Shown: positions 1 through 7,785 of the stretch, piece after piece
Position numbering within the stretch: the first letter of the stretch is position 1
How the letters are laid out: each line of letters begins with the position of its first letter
From: Oscillospiraceae bacterium
GTDB taxonomy: Bacteria > Bacillota > Clostridia > Oscillospirales > Oscillospiraceae
Length of the DNA: 64,000 nucleotides
NCBI GenBank assembly: GCA_017416685.1
Contig: JAFQBN010000002.1
Coordinates: forward strand, 186,001-250,000
Reading direction: 5' to 3'
Made by a program: the position numbers and the translations under genes
Notes under the pieces: generated by a model
Told to the model about the DNA's origin: nothing
Databases searched by the model: none
The model's input: the letters and a program-made list of their open reading frames with translations, nothing else

Positions 1-61
1 TCAGCCAGGCCATCAGCAGCAGAAAGCCGGCTGTGACCTCTACCCTGCCCAAACACAGCAT
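1..61 (-). CDS. SpoIVFB-like M50 site-2 protease, N-terminus only
   Basis: An open frame starts with ATG directly after the TAA of the M23 gene (TAAATG junction) and runs off the window. The 20 residues visible begin MLCLGRVEVTAG and lead into a hydrophobic stretch (FLLLMAWL), as at the start of SpoIVFB-type M50 intramembrane proteases. Position is the main argument: spoIVFA and spoIVFB are an adjacent, translationally linked pair in spore formers, and the upstream gene is SpoIVFA-like. SpoIVFB cleaves pro-sigma-K in the mother-cell engulfment membrane. Too little is visible to see HExxH or to confirm the family. Confidence 0.5.
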   Translation of the reverse strand, partial: MLCLGRVEVTAGFLLLMAWL

Positions 62-949
62 TTACGCCTCCCGCAATGTAATGTAGTGCATGGGGTCCAG
101 ACGCACCTGCCCTAAACGCACTTCAAAGTGCAGGTGCGGCCCGGTGGACTTGCCCGTAGAGCCAACCTGTGCTATCTGCTGCCCCGCCTTGACCTGCTCC
201 CCCTCTTTTACCGAAATGCTTTCGCAGTGGGAATAAAAAGTCGAAACTGTATTTTCATGTTTCAGCTGTAGATACAGGCCGAAATCTTCACTCTCCCCCA
301 CAAATTCCACCGTGGCATCCGCAAATGCCCGTACCGCCGTTCCTTTCGCTGCGCCGATATCCACCCCGCCGTGTACTGCGTAGGTCCCGATGGTCGGGTG
401 GTCGCGATAGCCAAATGCCGAGGTGAGTTTCCCCTCTACCGGGTCTGCTGTCTCCAGTTCGCCAAGGTACAGTTCATTGTATGTGTAATTTTCCGGCAGC
501 TCCTGCCCTTCCACAGCAAAGGTCTCCACGACGTCACCCACCTGATACGCCGGCGATTCCGGTTCAACTGCCGTCTGCGGCGGTTCATCCACCCTGACCG
601 GCTCAGGCTGCAGAACCTGCACCGGCACATCCTCAGACTCCGTCTCCTGCTGTGCGCCAAACACCGTCACGCAAAACTGTTCCAAACCCTCCAGCAGATC
701 TTTCTCATCTGTCATCGTACCGCCCAGAGCCGCAAATGCTGCCCGGAAATCAATATTTCTCTCGATCACACCCAACAGCTGCGGGCCTACCTGCGCCACA
801 CGTTCCGGGAACGCCCCTTTTCCTATGTAAAGCACCAGAAACAGCACGGTGCAGACGACCAGCTGTGTCAGCTGTCTGCCCCTATCCCGCTTCACATCGC
901 CTCCCCGGTGCTTCACCGCCGAGCTTGTTTCATTCAATCGCACCCGCAT
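62..949 (-). CDS. Membrane-anchored M23 (LytM) protein, SpoIVFA-like
   Basis: 295 aa. A short basic N-terminus is followed by one membrane segment (about residues 28-46), an acidic Pro/Glu-rich linker (about 100-140), and a C-terminal LytM domain (about 175-290). The domain shows the M23 metal-site motifs: HGGVD (H and D) and GPHLHFE (HxH). The M23 fold is shared by SpoIVFA, SpoIIQ and true endopeptidases. Abutting an M50-like start favours SpoIVFA, the anchor and regulator of SpoIVFB; SpoIIQ is the main alternative. The start was set at the ATG seven bases after an AAGGGGG site; an in-frame ATG six bases earlier sits too close to that site. Bacillus SpoIVFA lacks a full zinc site, so intact ligands here are unusual. 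Confidence 0.75.
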   Translation of the reverse strand: MRVRLNETSSAVKHRGGDVKRDRGRQLTQLVVCTVLFLVLYIGKGAFPERVAQVGPQLLGVIERNIDFRAAFAALGGTMTDEKDLLEGLEQFCVTVFGAQQETESEDVPVQVLQPEPVRVDEPPQTAVEPESPAYQVGDVVETFAVEGQELPENYTYNELYLGELETADPVEGKLTSAFGYRDHPTIGTYAVHGGVDIGAAKGTAVRAFADATVEFVGESEDFGLYLQLKHENTVSTFYSHCESISVKEGEQVKAGQQIAQVGSTGKSTGPHLHFEVRLGQVRLDPMHYITLREA

Positions 950-1011
950 GTCCATTCCCCCTTTATCCCAACTGTATTCCTTCGGGCAGGAAATTATAAC
1001 ATCCAGGCAGG

Positions 1012-1044
1012 AAAACAGCCGCCCCATCGTTCGGAGCGGCTGTT
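1012..1044 (-). terminator. Terminator of the nan-nagA operon
   Basis: On the minus strand a 12-bp stem (AACAGCCGCUCC pairing with GGGGCGGCUGUU, one G-U pair) with a 7-base loop is followed by UUUUCC. It lies 34 bases after the nagA stop codon and before the M23 gene. Confidence 0.65.
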
Positions 1045-1077
1045 AATCAGTTCTTGTAAAGCAAATTCACTTTCCAG

Positions 1078-2175
1078 TTAAACGACCCGTTCCCCTTTGA
1101 GGAAAACCGCTTTTACATCAAAGTTTTGGTCAAATACCACCACGTCGGCACGGCGTCCAACCTCCAGTTCGCCCCGGTCGGTGCAGCCGCAGGCTTTGGC
1201 CGGATTGACTGCCGCCATCACGGCAATATCCTCCGGTTTGACGCCCATGCGGAACAGGTTCCTTGCACCATCGCTCAGGCACTTGGAGCTTGCGGAGATG
1301 GTGCCGTCTTTCAGGGTACACAGTCCGTTTTTCACGTAAACTTTGCGGTCGCCCACATCGTACTCGCCATCCCCCATGCCGCAGAACATAGAACCGTCGC
1401 TGACCATGGTAACTCCCTGGGCACCCTTGGCACGCAGCACCACGCGAATGGCCGGTGCTGCAACATGATGCAGGTCGCAAATCAGCTCGCACTTCACCCG
1501 TTCATCGTCTAATCCGAGGCCCAGCAGGCCGGGATTGCGGTGGTTAAAGCCATTCATAGCGTTGAAGGTGTGGGTCAGGCGGCTTGCGCCCCATTCCACA
1601 CCCAGCGCTGCCTGCTCATAGGTGGCGGCACTGTGTCCCATGGACACATGGATGCCCAGCTTTGTGCAAGCCTTGATGACCTGCTCCGCCCCCTCCATTT
1701 CCGGGGCAAGGGTCATGATTTTCAGCTTGCCGTTGGAGGCTTTCCACATCTGCTCCAGGGTACTGCAATCCGGCGCCTGTATGCGGTTTTTCCGCATACC
1801 ACCCGCCTTTTCCGGATTGATAAAGGGGCCCTCGGCGTGGACACCCAAAATCCGATCGTCCCCAGTCCCGGTCAGGTGGGCAAGGTCGTGCTCCAGTTCC
1901 ACCATGGTTTCGCTGCAGGTGGTGGGCAGGATGCCCGTCACACCGTGGCGGGTCAGCCAATCCAGCGCGGGAGTCAGCGCATCATCGGACCAGTAGAAGC
2001 AAACGCCGTTGGTCCCATGAATGTGGGTATCGATCAGGCCGGGCAGCACGTAGCAGCCGGTGGCATCAAACTCGCCACCGGACGATGTTTCGGTGATCAC
2101 GCCCTTTTCAAAGCACAGATCTGTGTCGTGCATCTTGTGGTCGATTCCAAATACGCTTCCGCCAACGATTTTCAT
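1078..2175 (-). CDS. nagA: N-acetylglucosamine-6-phosphate deacetylase
   Basis: 365 aa, normal length for NagA. It removes the acetyl group from GlcNAc-6-P, giving glucosamine-6-P and acetate in the cytoplasm. Amidohydrolase-fold landmarks are visible in order: GLIDTHIHG (H51, H53), the metal-binding glutamate in HAEGPF with the family-typical NPEKAGG (about 115-127), GHSAAT (about 182), THTFNAM (about 201) and VSDG (about 258). It is the last gene of a four-gene minus-strand operon, 32 bases after nanA, with an AAAGGGGGTG ribosome site. In sialic acid breakdown it acts after NanE. No nagB is present in the window, so the deamination step must be encoded elsewhere. Confidence 0.95.
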   Translation of the reverse strand: MKIVGGSVFGIDHKMHDTDLCFEKGVITETSSGGEFDATGCYVLPGLIDTHIHGTNGVCFYWSDDALTPALDWLTRHGVTGILPTTCSETMVELEHDLAHLTGTGDDRILGVHAEGPFINPEKAGGMRKNRIQAPDCSTLEQMWKASNGKLKIMTLAPEMEGAEQVIKACTKLGIHVSMGHSAATYEQAALGVEWGASRLTHTFNAMNGFNHRNPGLLGLGLDDERVKCELICDLHHVAAPAIRVVLRAKGAQGVTMVSDGSMFCGMGDGEYDVGDRKVYVKNGLCTLKDGTISASSKCLSDGARNLFRMGVKPEDIAVMAAVNPAKACGCTDRGELEVGRRADVVVFDQNFDVKAVFLKGERVV

Positions 2176-2207
2176 CCCGGCACCCCCTTTTCAAGAGTCT
2201 TAAGTGG

Positions 2208-3119
2208 TTACCAGCGCGCCAGCAGCGCCTGAATCTTCTCGTGAATGTCGCGCACCGCCACCTCGTCGCCGGATTTCAGGTTCAGGAAAGGCGCACGCAC
2301 GCCGCCCAGCTCCTGACCGCGCAGCTGCAACACACCCTTGGCCGCGGCGTACAGAGAGCCGATTTTCAGGGTGTCATAGATAATGGAGGTGATCTCCTTC
2401 TGCATGGCGGCAGCCTTCTCCATTTCACCGGCGTTGACCAGGGCATCCAGCTTCAGGAACGCCTCGGGCATATAACCGTAGGTGCCGCCGATACCGCCGG
2501 AGGCGCCCATCATGCGGCCTGCTACATACTGTTCATCGGGGCCGTTAAAGATGGCCATATCCTCGCCGCCGGCCATGCGGAACTTCAGAATGTCCTGCAC
2601 GGAGCCGGAGGAGTTCTTCACGCCGGCAACACGGCCGGTGGCCAGCATCTCCTGCAGCAGCTCCACAGGCAGGTTGAAGCCGTTGGTGGTGCCGGGAATA
2701 TTGTAAATGAACAAAGGCACATTGTCGGTGGCCTCCAGCACGTCGCACCAGTACTTGCGCACCACAGGCACCTTCAGCCCGTAGTAAAAGCCGGGAACCA
2801 TGGCAATGGCATCCACACCCAGATTCTCGGCGTGGCGGGCCAGCTCAATGCTGTCTCGGGTGGAAGGCGCGGCGATGTGGGCAATGATGGTCATCTTGTC
2901 GCCCACGGCCTCCATCACGGCCTCCAGAGTGGCCTTGCGCTCTTCCACATTGTGGAACACGCACTCGCCGGAACTGCCGGTCACGTACAGACCCTTGACT
3001 CCCACACCGGCATAAAACTCCGCCAGTTTGGACGCGCGGTCGCGGGAGATGTCGCCCTTGTCATCATAGCAGGCGTAAAACGCCGGGAAAACACCGGTAA
3101 ATTTCTTGTCGACAGCCAT
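2208..3119 (-). CDS. nanA: N-acetylneuraminate lyase
   Basis: 303 aa, standard for the DHDPS/NAL TIM-barrel family. It splits sialic acid (Neu5Ac) to ManNAc and pyruvate. Family marks are GLYVTGSSGE (substrate carboxylate binding), the catalytic tyrosine in FIYNIPGTTN (about residue 139) and the Schiff-base lysine in AGVKNSSG (about 167). The SSGE and YNIPGTT forms, together with nanE/nanK neighbours, favour sialic acid lyase over dihydrodipicolinate synthase. Second-to-last gene of the operon, 17 bases after nanE, with an AGAGGT ribosome site. Confidence 0.93.
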   Translation of the reverse strand: MAVDKKFTGVFPAFYACYDDKGDISRDRASKLAEFYAGVGVKGLYVTGSSGECVFHNVEERKATLEAVMEAVGDKMTIIAHIAAPSTRDSIELARHAENLGVDAIAMVPGFYYGLKVPVVRKYWCDVLEATDNVPLFIYNIPGTTNGFNLPVELLQEMLATGRVAGVKNSSGSVQDILKFRMAGGEDMAIFNGPDEQYVAGRMMGASGGIGGTYGYMPEAFLKLDALVNAGEMEKAAAMQKEITSIIYDTLKIGSLYAAAKGVLQLRGQELGGVRAPFLNLKSGDEVAVRDIHEKIQALLARW

Positions 3120-3136
3120 TATATGTACCTCTTTTC

Positions 3137-3826
3137 TTACTTCTCAAGCACCTTGACGTAGCGCTGGGTAATCTTCATGGGACGGGTGATGGCAGAGCCC
3201 ACCACACAGGCGTGGACGCCCTGATCCATGGCCATGCGCAGCTGCTCCGGGGAGAAAATTCCACCCTCAGCCACCACAGGGATATGCAAATTTTCCGCCA
3301 GTCTGCGCATAAAGTCGAAGTTGGGCGGCGGCATATGGCGGGTGTCGTCGGTATAGCCGTTCATGGTGGTGCCCACCAAATCAAAGCCAAGCTCCTGGGC
3401 CTGCACCGCCTCCTCATAAGTAGCGCAATCGGCCATAAACATCTGGTCAGGGTATTTGGCCCTCACCTCGGGGAAGGTTTCGGCAATGCTGCGCCCATCG
3501 GGACGAGGGCGGTTGGTGGCGTCCATGGCGATAATATCCACGCCCACCTCGGCCAGCGCATCCACCTCTTTCATAGTGGGGGTGATGCGCACCTTGCAGC
3601 CCTCGTAGTCCTGCTTGATCAGGCCGATAAGCGGCAAATCCACCGTATTCTTAATTTCCTTGATGTCCTCCACGGAGTTGCAGCGAATACCCACCGCACC
3701 GCCCAGCTGGGCAGCATAGGCCATGCGGCCCATGATAAAGCTGCTGTGCAGCGGCTCGTCGGGCAGCGCCTGACAGGACACGATCAAACCGCCCTTGATT
3801 GCTTCAAATACTTTCTCTTTTTCCAT
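3137..3826 (-). CDS. nanE: N-acetylmannosamine-6-phosphate 2-epimerase
   Basis: 229 aa. It converts ManNAc-6-P to GlcNAc-6-P, linking NanK to NagA. The N-terminus GGLIVSCQALPDEPLHS is diagnostic for NanE, followed by IGLIKQDYEG, the AMDATNRPRP loop and VVAEGGI near the end of the (beta/alpha)8 barrel. The ATG at 3826 has AGGTG six bases upstream; a GTG nine bases earlier would sit on top of that site, so the ATG is preferred. The stop of nanK lies only 15 bases upstream. Confidence 0.95.
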   Translation of the reverse strand: MEKEKVFEAIKGGLIVSCQALPDEPLHSSFIMGRMAYAAQLGGAVGIRCNSVEDIKEIKNTVDLPLIGLIKQDYEGCKVRITPTMKEVDALAEVGVDIIAMDATNRPRPDGRSIAETFPEVRAKYPDQMFMADCATYEEAVQAQELGFDLVGTTMNGYTDDTRHMPPPNFDFMRRLAENLHIPVVAEGGIFSPEQLRMAMDQGVHACVVGSAITRPMKITQRYVKVLEK

Positions 3827-3841
3827 AATACTCACCTGTCC

Positions 3842-4780
3842 TTATTTCGTTTCACCGATGAAACATCCAACGTGTTCCTTATCATGGGGGTGGGCCATGG
3901 CCCAGCGAGCGTAAGCCGCCGCGCCGTACAGTCCTGCCCGGTTACCAAGCTGCGCCCGGACCAGCCGCACGTCCTTCATAAAGGGACTGTCATTTGCGCA
4001 GAATCGGTCGCGCACCCGGTCCAGCACCTCCTGACGCTCCATCACGCCGCCGCCTAAAACAAAACACTCCGGGTCGAAGATGTAGGTCAGGCTGCGCAGC
4101 CCTTCTGCAATCTCGTCCACCCAACCGTCCACCACGCATTGAAGCGCAGGTTTAGCGGGCAGTAAATCAAACAGCTGCCGGGCATTTTCCAGTTCCGGTA
4201 CAACCTTCCTTCCCTCCCGCACCAGGGCAGTGGTAGAGGCATACTGTTGATAGGCCCCGTCCTGATTGTACTTACCCGGCAGACCGCCCACATGGGTGAC
4301 CATATATCCGATTTCGCCGGCAATGCCCCGCCGGCCGGTCAGCAGTGACCCGTTCAGCACGATTCCGCCGCCCACGCCGGTGCCGTAGGTCAGGCACAGG
4401 AAGTTGCGACACCCTCGTGCCGCACCAAAGCAGCCCTCACCAAGAGTAGCCGCGTTGGCGTCGTTCAGTACGAACACCGGCTTGCCCACTGCCCGATGCA
4501 GAACCTGACCCACCGGGTATTCCGGCCTCTCCCCCGGCTGCAGATTGCTGCGGAACCGCACGGTCTGAGTGACGTGGTCAATTTGACCGGTCATGGACAC
4601 GGCCAGCACATCGTAATTGTCATAGGCCTGCACCGCCGCAAGGGCGTGTTCCACCAGCACAGGCGCAGGCCCCGGCTCGGAGGGAAACTCACGCAGATTC
4701 GAAATCTGATTGTTCCGGTCAATCAGCGCAGCCTTGACGGCGGTACCGCCAACGTCCAGCGCAAGAGTGTTCACAGCCAT
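3842..4780 (-). CDS. nanK: ROK-family N-acetylmannosamine kinase
   Basis: 312 aa, first gene of the sialic acid operon. It is predicted to phosphorylate ManNAc with ATP. The actin-like fold is shown by the phosphate loop LDVGGTAVKAALID at the N-terminus, the GTGVGGGIV segment and the GEIGYM motif typical of ROK kinases. The Cys-rich zinc motif of many ROK proteins (CxCGxxGCxE) is missing; the equivalent stretch reads THVGGLPGKYNQD. That is known for some Firmicute ROK kinases but weakens the exact substrate call, which rests on the operon. AAGGGG nearly touches the first ATG, so an in-frame GTG at 4774 (MNTLALDVGG) is a plausible true start. Confidence 0.85.
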   Translation of the reverse strand: MAVNTLALDVGGTAVKAALIDRNNQISNLREFPSEPGPAPVLVEHALAAVQAYDNYDVLAVSMTGQIDHVTQTVRFRSNLQPGERPEYPVGQVLHRAVGKPVFVLNDANAATLGEGCFGAARGCRNFLCLTYGTGVGGGIVLNGSLLTGRRGIAGEIGYMVTHVGGLPGKYNQDGAYQQYASTTALVREGRKVVPELENARQLFDLLPAKPALQCVVDGWVDEIAEGLRSLTYIFDPECFVLGGGVMERQEVLDRVRDRFCANDSPFMKDVRLVRAQLGNRAGLYGAAAYARWAMAHPHDKEHVGCFIGETK

Positions 4781-4816
4781 TCCCCTTTCTCGCTATGATA
4801 CATCTGTATTGTAGCA

Positions 4817-4837
4817 CTATAACACGGAGAATTATAG
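4817..4837. promoter_or_regulatory. Candidate operator between nan operon and araC-type gene
   Basis: A perfect inverted repeat CTATAA-N9-TTATAG lies in the 129-base divergent intergenic region, closer to nanK. It is a reasonable binding site for the divergently encoded AraC-type regulator, or for another sugar regulator. The rest of the region is AT-rich, with no clear sigma-A promoter for the nan side. Confidence 0.35.
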
Positions 4838-4909
4838 ACCATTATTGCCCTGTTTTTTACTGCTGTTGCTTTTTTAATAAATTATGGTAGAATGTGTTGG
4901 GGTGATTAT

Positions 4910-5707
4910 ATGAAAACCGCCTTTTATCCGCATGACATTGGCAAAGATCCTCTGTACAAAACCTGGCACGCACCGAAATGGAATCTGTTCATTTACTTTT
5001 ACTCCGATGGCGGCAGTATCGTCACCGGCGAAAAGATTTTGCCCATCAAATCCGGTGCTTTAGCATTTCTCCCTGCCGGCACCTATCACTACACCATGCC
5101 CGACGTACCCGAGCGGTACGACCGCACCAAGCTGACGTTTTCCTCCTCCGTATTCTCAAAAGTCTTTGACCTGCTGGGCAAGAATCCGGAATACAAGGAT
5201 TTTTTCGACAAATCTCTGGTCTATGCCGAAATCCCGCCCGAACAGCAGTCCACAGTAGACCGGATTTTTGAACAGCTGGGCACCAGCATCGACTGTGATG
5301 AGAAAGAGCCGCTTTTGCTGTCCTGTCTGCTGCATTTGGTCTACCTGCTCAACTGCTACACCACGGAGAGTACCGCCACCGCCGGCGGCTTCATGGGTCG
5401 GGCCATCAAACATATCAACGAACATATTTCCTCCGATTTGGACATCGGCAACATCTGTCAGGCCATCGGAATCAGCAAATATTATTTCTGCCGCCGGTTT
5501 AAGGAACATACTGGCACATCGGTCATGAAGTATATTCTCCAGACCCGCATCATATTGGCAAAGGGTGAGCTGGAGAAAACCACCTCCTCCATCACCGAAA
5601 TCAGCGAGCGCTGCGGCTTCAGCAGCACATCTTACTTCTGCCGTGCCTTCAAGCAGGAATTCGGCTACTCTCCCCTGCAGTACCGGAAAAAGATGCGAAC
5701 AAAATAA
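4910..5707 (+). CDS. AraC-family transcriptional regulator of the nan operon
   Basis: 265 aa. The N-terminal half is a cupin-like effector domain (the LPAGTYHY strand region, about 45-60). The C-terminal 100 residues carry two helix-turn-helix motifs: one around IGNICQAIGISKYYFCRRFK and one around ITEISERCGFSSTSYFCRAF, ending with the family signature FGYSPLQYRKK. It is divergent from nanK across a short intergenic region, so control of sialic acid use is the likely role. The ATG is preceded by GGGGTGA. The ligand cannot be read from the sequence. Confidence 0.9.
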   Translation: MKTAFYPHDIGKDPLYKTWHAPKWNLFIYFYSDGGSIVTGEKILPIKSGALAFLPAGTYHYTMPDVPERYDRTKLTFSSSVFSKVFDLLGKNPEYKDFFDKSLVYAEIPPEQQSTVDRIFEQLGTSIDCDEKEPLLLSCLLHLVYLLNCYTTESTATAGGFMGRAIKHINEHISSDLDIGNICQAIGISKYYFCRRFKEHTGTSVMKYILQTRIILAKGELEKTTSSITEISERCGFSSTSYFCRAFKQEFGYSPLQYRKKMRTK

Positions 5708-5746
5708 CAAAACAGCGGTCGGGAATGTCCCGGCCGCCGTTTTGTT
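5706..5746. terminator. Bidirectional terminator between araC-type gene and acetate-kinase-like gene
   Basis: A 19-bp near-perfect stem (AACAAAAC... pairing with ...GTTTTGTT) with a 3-base loop overlaps the stop codons of the two convergent genes. T-rich flanks lie on both sides. Confidence 0.75.
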
Positions 5747-6932
5747 ATTTCTCATACTCGTAGGTTCTTCTTGCCACACCCAGCTCTTCGTTGGCGGGGA
5801 CGACCCATACCTTCACCCGGGACTCCTCCGCGGAAATAATGCGAGCCTGATTGCTGCGCTGGGCGTTCTTCTCTTCGTCCAGCACGATGCCGAAATGGGC
5901 CACCGCCTTACAGACTTTTTCCCGCACCAGAGATGAATTCTCGCCGATGCCGCCGGTAAACACCAGATGGTCCAGACCACCCAGTTCCGCATAGTAGGCG
6001 CCCACGTAGTGGATGATGCCGGCGCAGTACACGTCTACGGCCAGCTGGGCGCGCTCGTTGCCGCCCTCGGCGGCGATCTGAACGTCCCGCAGGTCGTTGC
6101 TCACGCCGGAGATGCCCAGCAGTCCGCCCCGCTTGTCCATACCTCTGGTGATCTCGTCAATGCTCATACCCTGAGACAGCAGATAAGGAATGACATAGGC
6201 GTCGGTGTCGCCAATGCGGTTTGCGTGGATGGGTCCGGCCTGCAGAGAGAAGCCAAAACTGTTGTCTACACTGATCCCGTTTTGGATGGCACACAGAGAG
6301 CCGCTGCCGCCCAAATGGCAGGAGATAGCGTTGCCCGTTCCCCCGCACTGCTCGGTCAGCACATCGGCAATGTAGCCGTGGGATGCGCCGTGGTAACCCA
6401 TGCGCTGGATGCCGTACTGCTCATACCACTCATAAGGAATGCCGTAAATGCGCCGCTCCTTGGGAATGGTGGTGTGAAACGCCGTTTCAAACACGCCCAC
6501 CAGCTTGACCCCGGGCAGCACCTGCTGAATTTGACGAATGGCCTCCAGATAGGGGCCGTTGTGGGCAGGGGCCACCACCAGATAGTCCTCCATAGCCTGC
6601 AGAACTTCATCCGTCAGCTCGTGAATGCCGTAAAAACCCTTTGCCAACACGGTCTTGAAGCCCACCCGTTCAATCTCCGACACATCGGCAATCACGCCGG
6701 TCTCCGGGTCGGTCAGGCAGGCCAGATACCGCTGGATACCCTCGGCGTAGGAGGGAATACTCTGCCCCTCCAGCTGAACACTGTAGCCGGTACTGCGGTT
6801 GCCGTAATGGAAAATGGCATCTTCTCTGCCCACGCGCTCCACCTTGCCGTCAGCCAATACCTTGTCCCCGGGCATATCAAAGAGCTTAAATTTCAAAGAC
6901 GTGCTGCCGACGTTGCAAACCAATACTTTCAT
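5745..6932 (-). CDS. Acetate/propionate-kinase-family protein, atypical
   Basis: 395 aa, the length of acetate kinase, with the ASKHA fold visible end to end: VCNVGSTSLKFKLFD (N7 region), VFETAFHTTIP (usually VFDTAFH), GYHGASHGY (usually GFHGTSH), NRIGDTDAY (TRxGDxDP; arginine kept), and FTGGIGENSS near the C-terminus. Two departures matter. The motif GHRVVHGG around the catalytic Arg91 of Methanosarcina AckA reads GFKTVLAKG, and the nucleotide motif HLGNG reads HLGGS. A changed substrate or activity is therefore likely. Start chosen at the ATG behind GGGGGTAAC; earlier in-frame codons lack a site. Neighbouring NagA releases acetate, but the link is only suggestive. Confidence 0.8.
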   Translation of the reverse strand: MKVLVCNVGSTSLKFKLFDMPGDKVLADGKVERVGREDAIFHYGNRSTGYSVQLEGQSIPSYAEGIQRYLACLTDPETGVIADVSEIERVGFKTVLAKGFYGIHELTDEVLQAMEDYLVVAPAHNGPYLEAIRQIQQVLPGVKLVGVFETAFHTTIPKERRIYGIPYEWYEQYGIQRMGYHGASHGYIADVLTEQCGGTGNAISCHLGGSGSLCAIQNGISVDNSFGFSLQAGPIHANRIGDTDAYVIPYLLSQGMSIDEITRGMDKRGGLLGISGVSNDLRDVQIAAEGGNERAQLAVDVYCAGIIHYVGAYYAELGGLDHLVFTGGIGENSSLVREKVCKAVAHFGIVLDEEKNAQRSNQARIISAEESRVKVWVVPANEELGVARRTYEYEK

Positions 6933-7021
6933 ATTGTTACCCCCATGCGTAGCATTTGGAATTTCAGTTCTTTGAACCATCATACTACAAACACCGGCAA
7001 ATGAACAGAGAAACTTTAGAG

Positions 7022-7060
7022 CAAAAACAAAAAGCTCTCTGCCAAAGGCAGAGAGCTTTA
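7022..7060 (-). terminator. Terminator of tRNA-Pro
   Basis: A perfect 13-bp stem (7031-7043 with 7047-7059) and 3-base loop is followed on the minus strand by a U-rich tract (UUUUUGUUUUU). It starts immediately after the CCA end of the tRNA. Confidence 0.9.
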
Positions 7061-7061
7061 T

Positions 7062-7138
7062 TGGTCCGAGTGCTGAGATTCGAACTCAGGGCCTCTTGAA
7101 CCCCATTCAAGCGCGATACCAAACTTCGCCACACCCGG
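7062..7138 (-). tRNA. tRNA-Pro(GGG)
   Basis: 77 nt cloverleaf with encoded CCA. The acceptor CCGGGTG pairs with CACTCGG. The anticodon arm is CTTGA-ATGGGGT-TCAAG, giving anticodon GGG at 34-36 after U33. The T arm carries TTCGAATC. It reads CCC/CCU proline codons. It is a single-gene transcript with its own promoter and terminator. Confidence 0.95.
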
Positions 7139-7170
7139 AAATGCGCCCCGGTTACCCGGACAGCTTCGTT

Positions 7171-7199
7171 ATGATACCACACTGTTTTCCCTTTTGCAA
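7171..7199 (-). promoter_or_regulatory. Promoter of tRNA-Pro
   Basis: On the minus strand TTGCAA, a 17-base spacer and TATCAT, about 33 bases before the mature tRNA 5' end. The same TATCAT -10 occurs before the other two tRNA genes in the window. Confidence 0.75.
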
Positions 7200-7218
7200 G
7201 TGTTTTTTCAAGAAATTT

Positions 7219-7785
7219 TCACTTTTTTTCAAGCGCCGTCTGCGGCCCCTCCCGCTCCAGCTCCCGACGTCGGACAATGAGCAGGTCATACAGCCGCACC
7301 AGACGGTTCCACGTCTGCCGGTCCATCACCCCGGTGACGGGCAGGCCGGACACCTTTTGCAGCCACATCGTATTATCTACGGCTGCTCCGGTATGCATGC
7401 CGTCGTGTTCCTCGTCCGCGATGCCGTCCACCGCTCCGGACAGGATACCGAACAGGGTCTGCACCAGCAGAGCAATGTCATCTCGATCCCCTATTTCCAG
7501 TTGGAACGGTCGGACGGGAAATGCACGCAGAGCGTATGGCTTTTCCCTCTGCCTCATTTGGCCATCGTAGCGGCGCACCACTTCGTCCCACGTATCCGGG
7601 TCCACCCGGCCCGTGACCGGCAGGCCGAATTCCCGCTGAAAGATCATCACCGCCTCCAGCGTTTCCTCCCCAAACCGGCCGTCCGGCACCAAAAAGGGCA
7701 GTGCTTTATACCCATAAGATAGCTGCCGTAGCATGGTCTGCAGGCTTTCGATGGGTCTGCCCAGCAAAAACACGTCTTCTCTCAT
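7219..7785 (-). CDS. Peptidoglycan-binding protein of the cortex-lytic operon
   Basis: 188 aa with two PG_binding_1-type modules. The first is about residues 12-75 (LQTMLRQLSY...DGRFGEETLEAVMIFQREFGLPVTGRVDPDTWDEVV). The second, about 105-175, has an insertion but the same ending (GLPVTGVMDRQTWNRLVRLY). No catalytic domain and no signal peptide. Its ATG overlaps the stop of the upstream SpoIID/PG-binding gene (ATGA), so the two are translationally coupled. It probably binds spore cortex or cell wall together with the SleC-like enzyme. The role is inferred from context. Confidence 0.8.
   Translation of the reverse strand: MREDVFLLGRPIESLQTMLRQLSYGYKALPFLVPDGRFGEETLEAVMIFQREFGLPVTGRVDPDTWDEVVRRYDGQMRQREKPYALRAFPVRPFQLEIGDRDDIALLVQTLFGILSGAVDGIADEEHDGMHTGAAVDNTMWLQKVSGLPVTGVMDRQTWNRLVRLYDLLIVRRRELEREGPQTALEKK

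Noticed and set aside
5745-6932. Butyrate kinase
   Set aside because: Length and the VCNVGSTSLKFKLFD and TAFHTTIP motifs fit the acetate kinase branch, although the catalytic motif differs.
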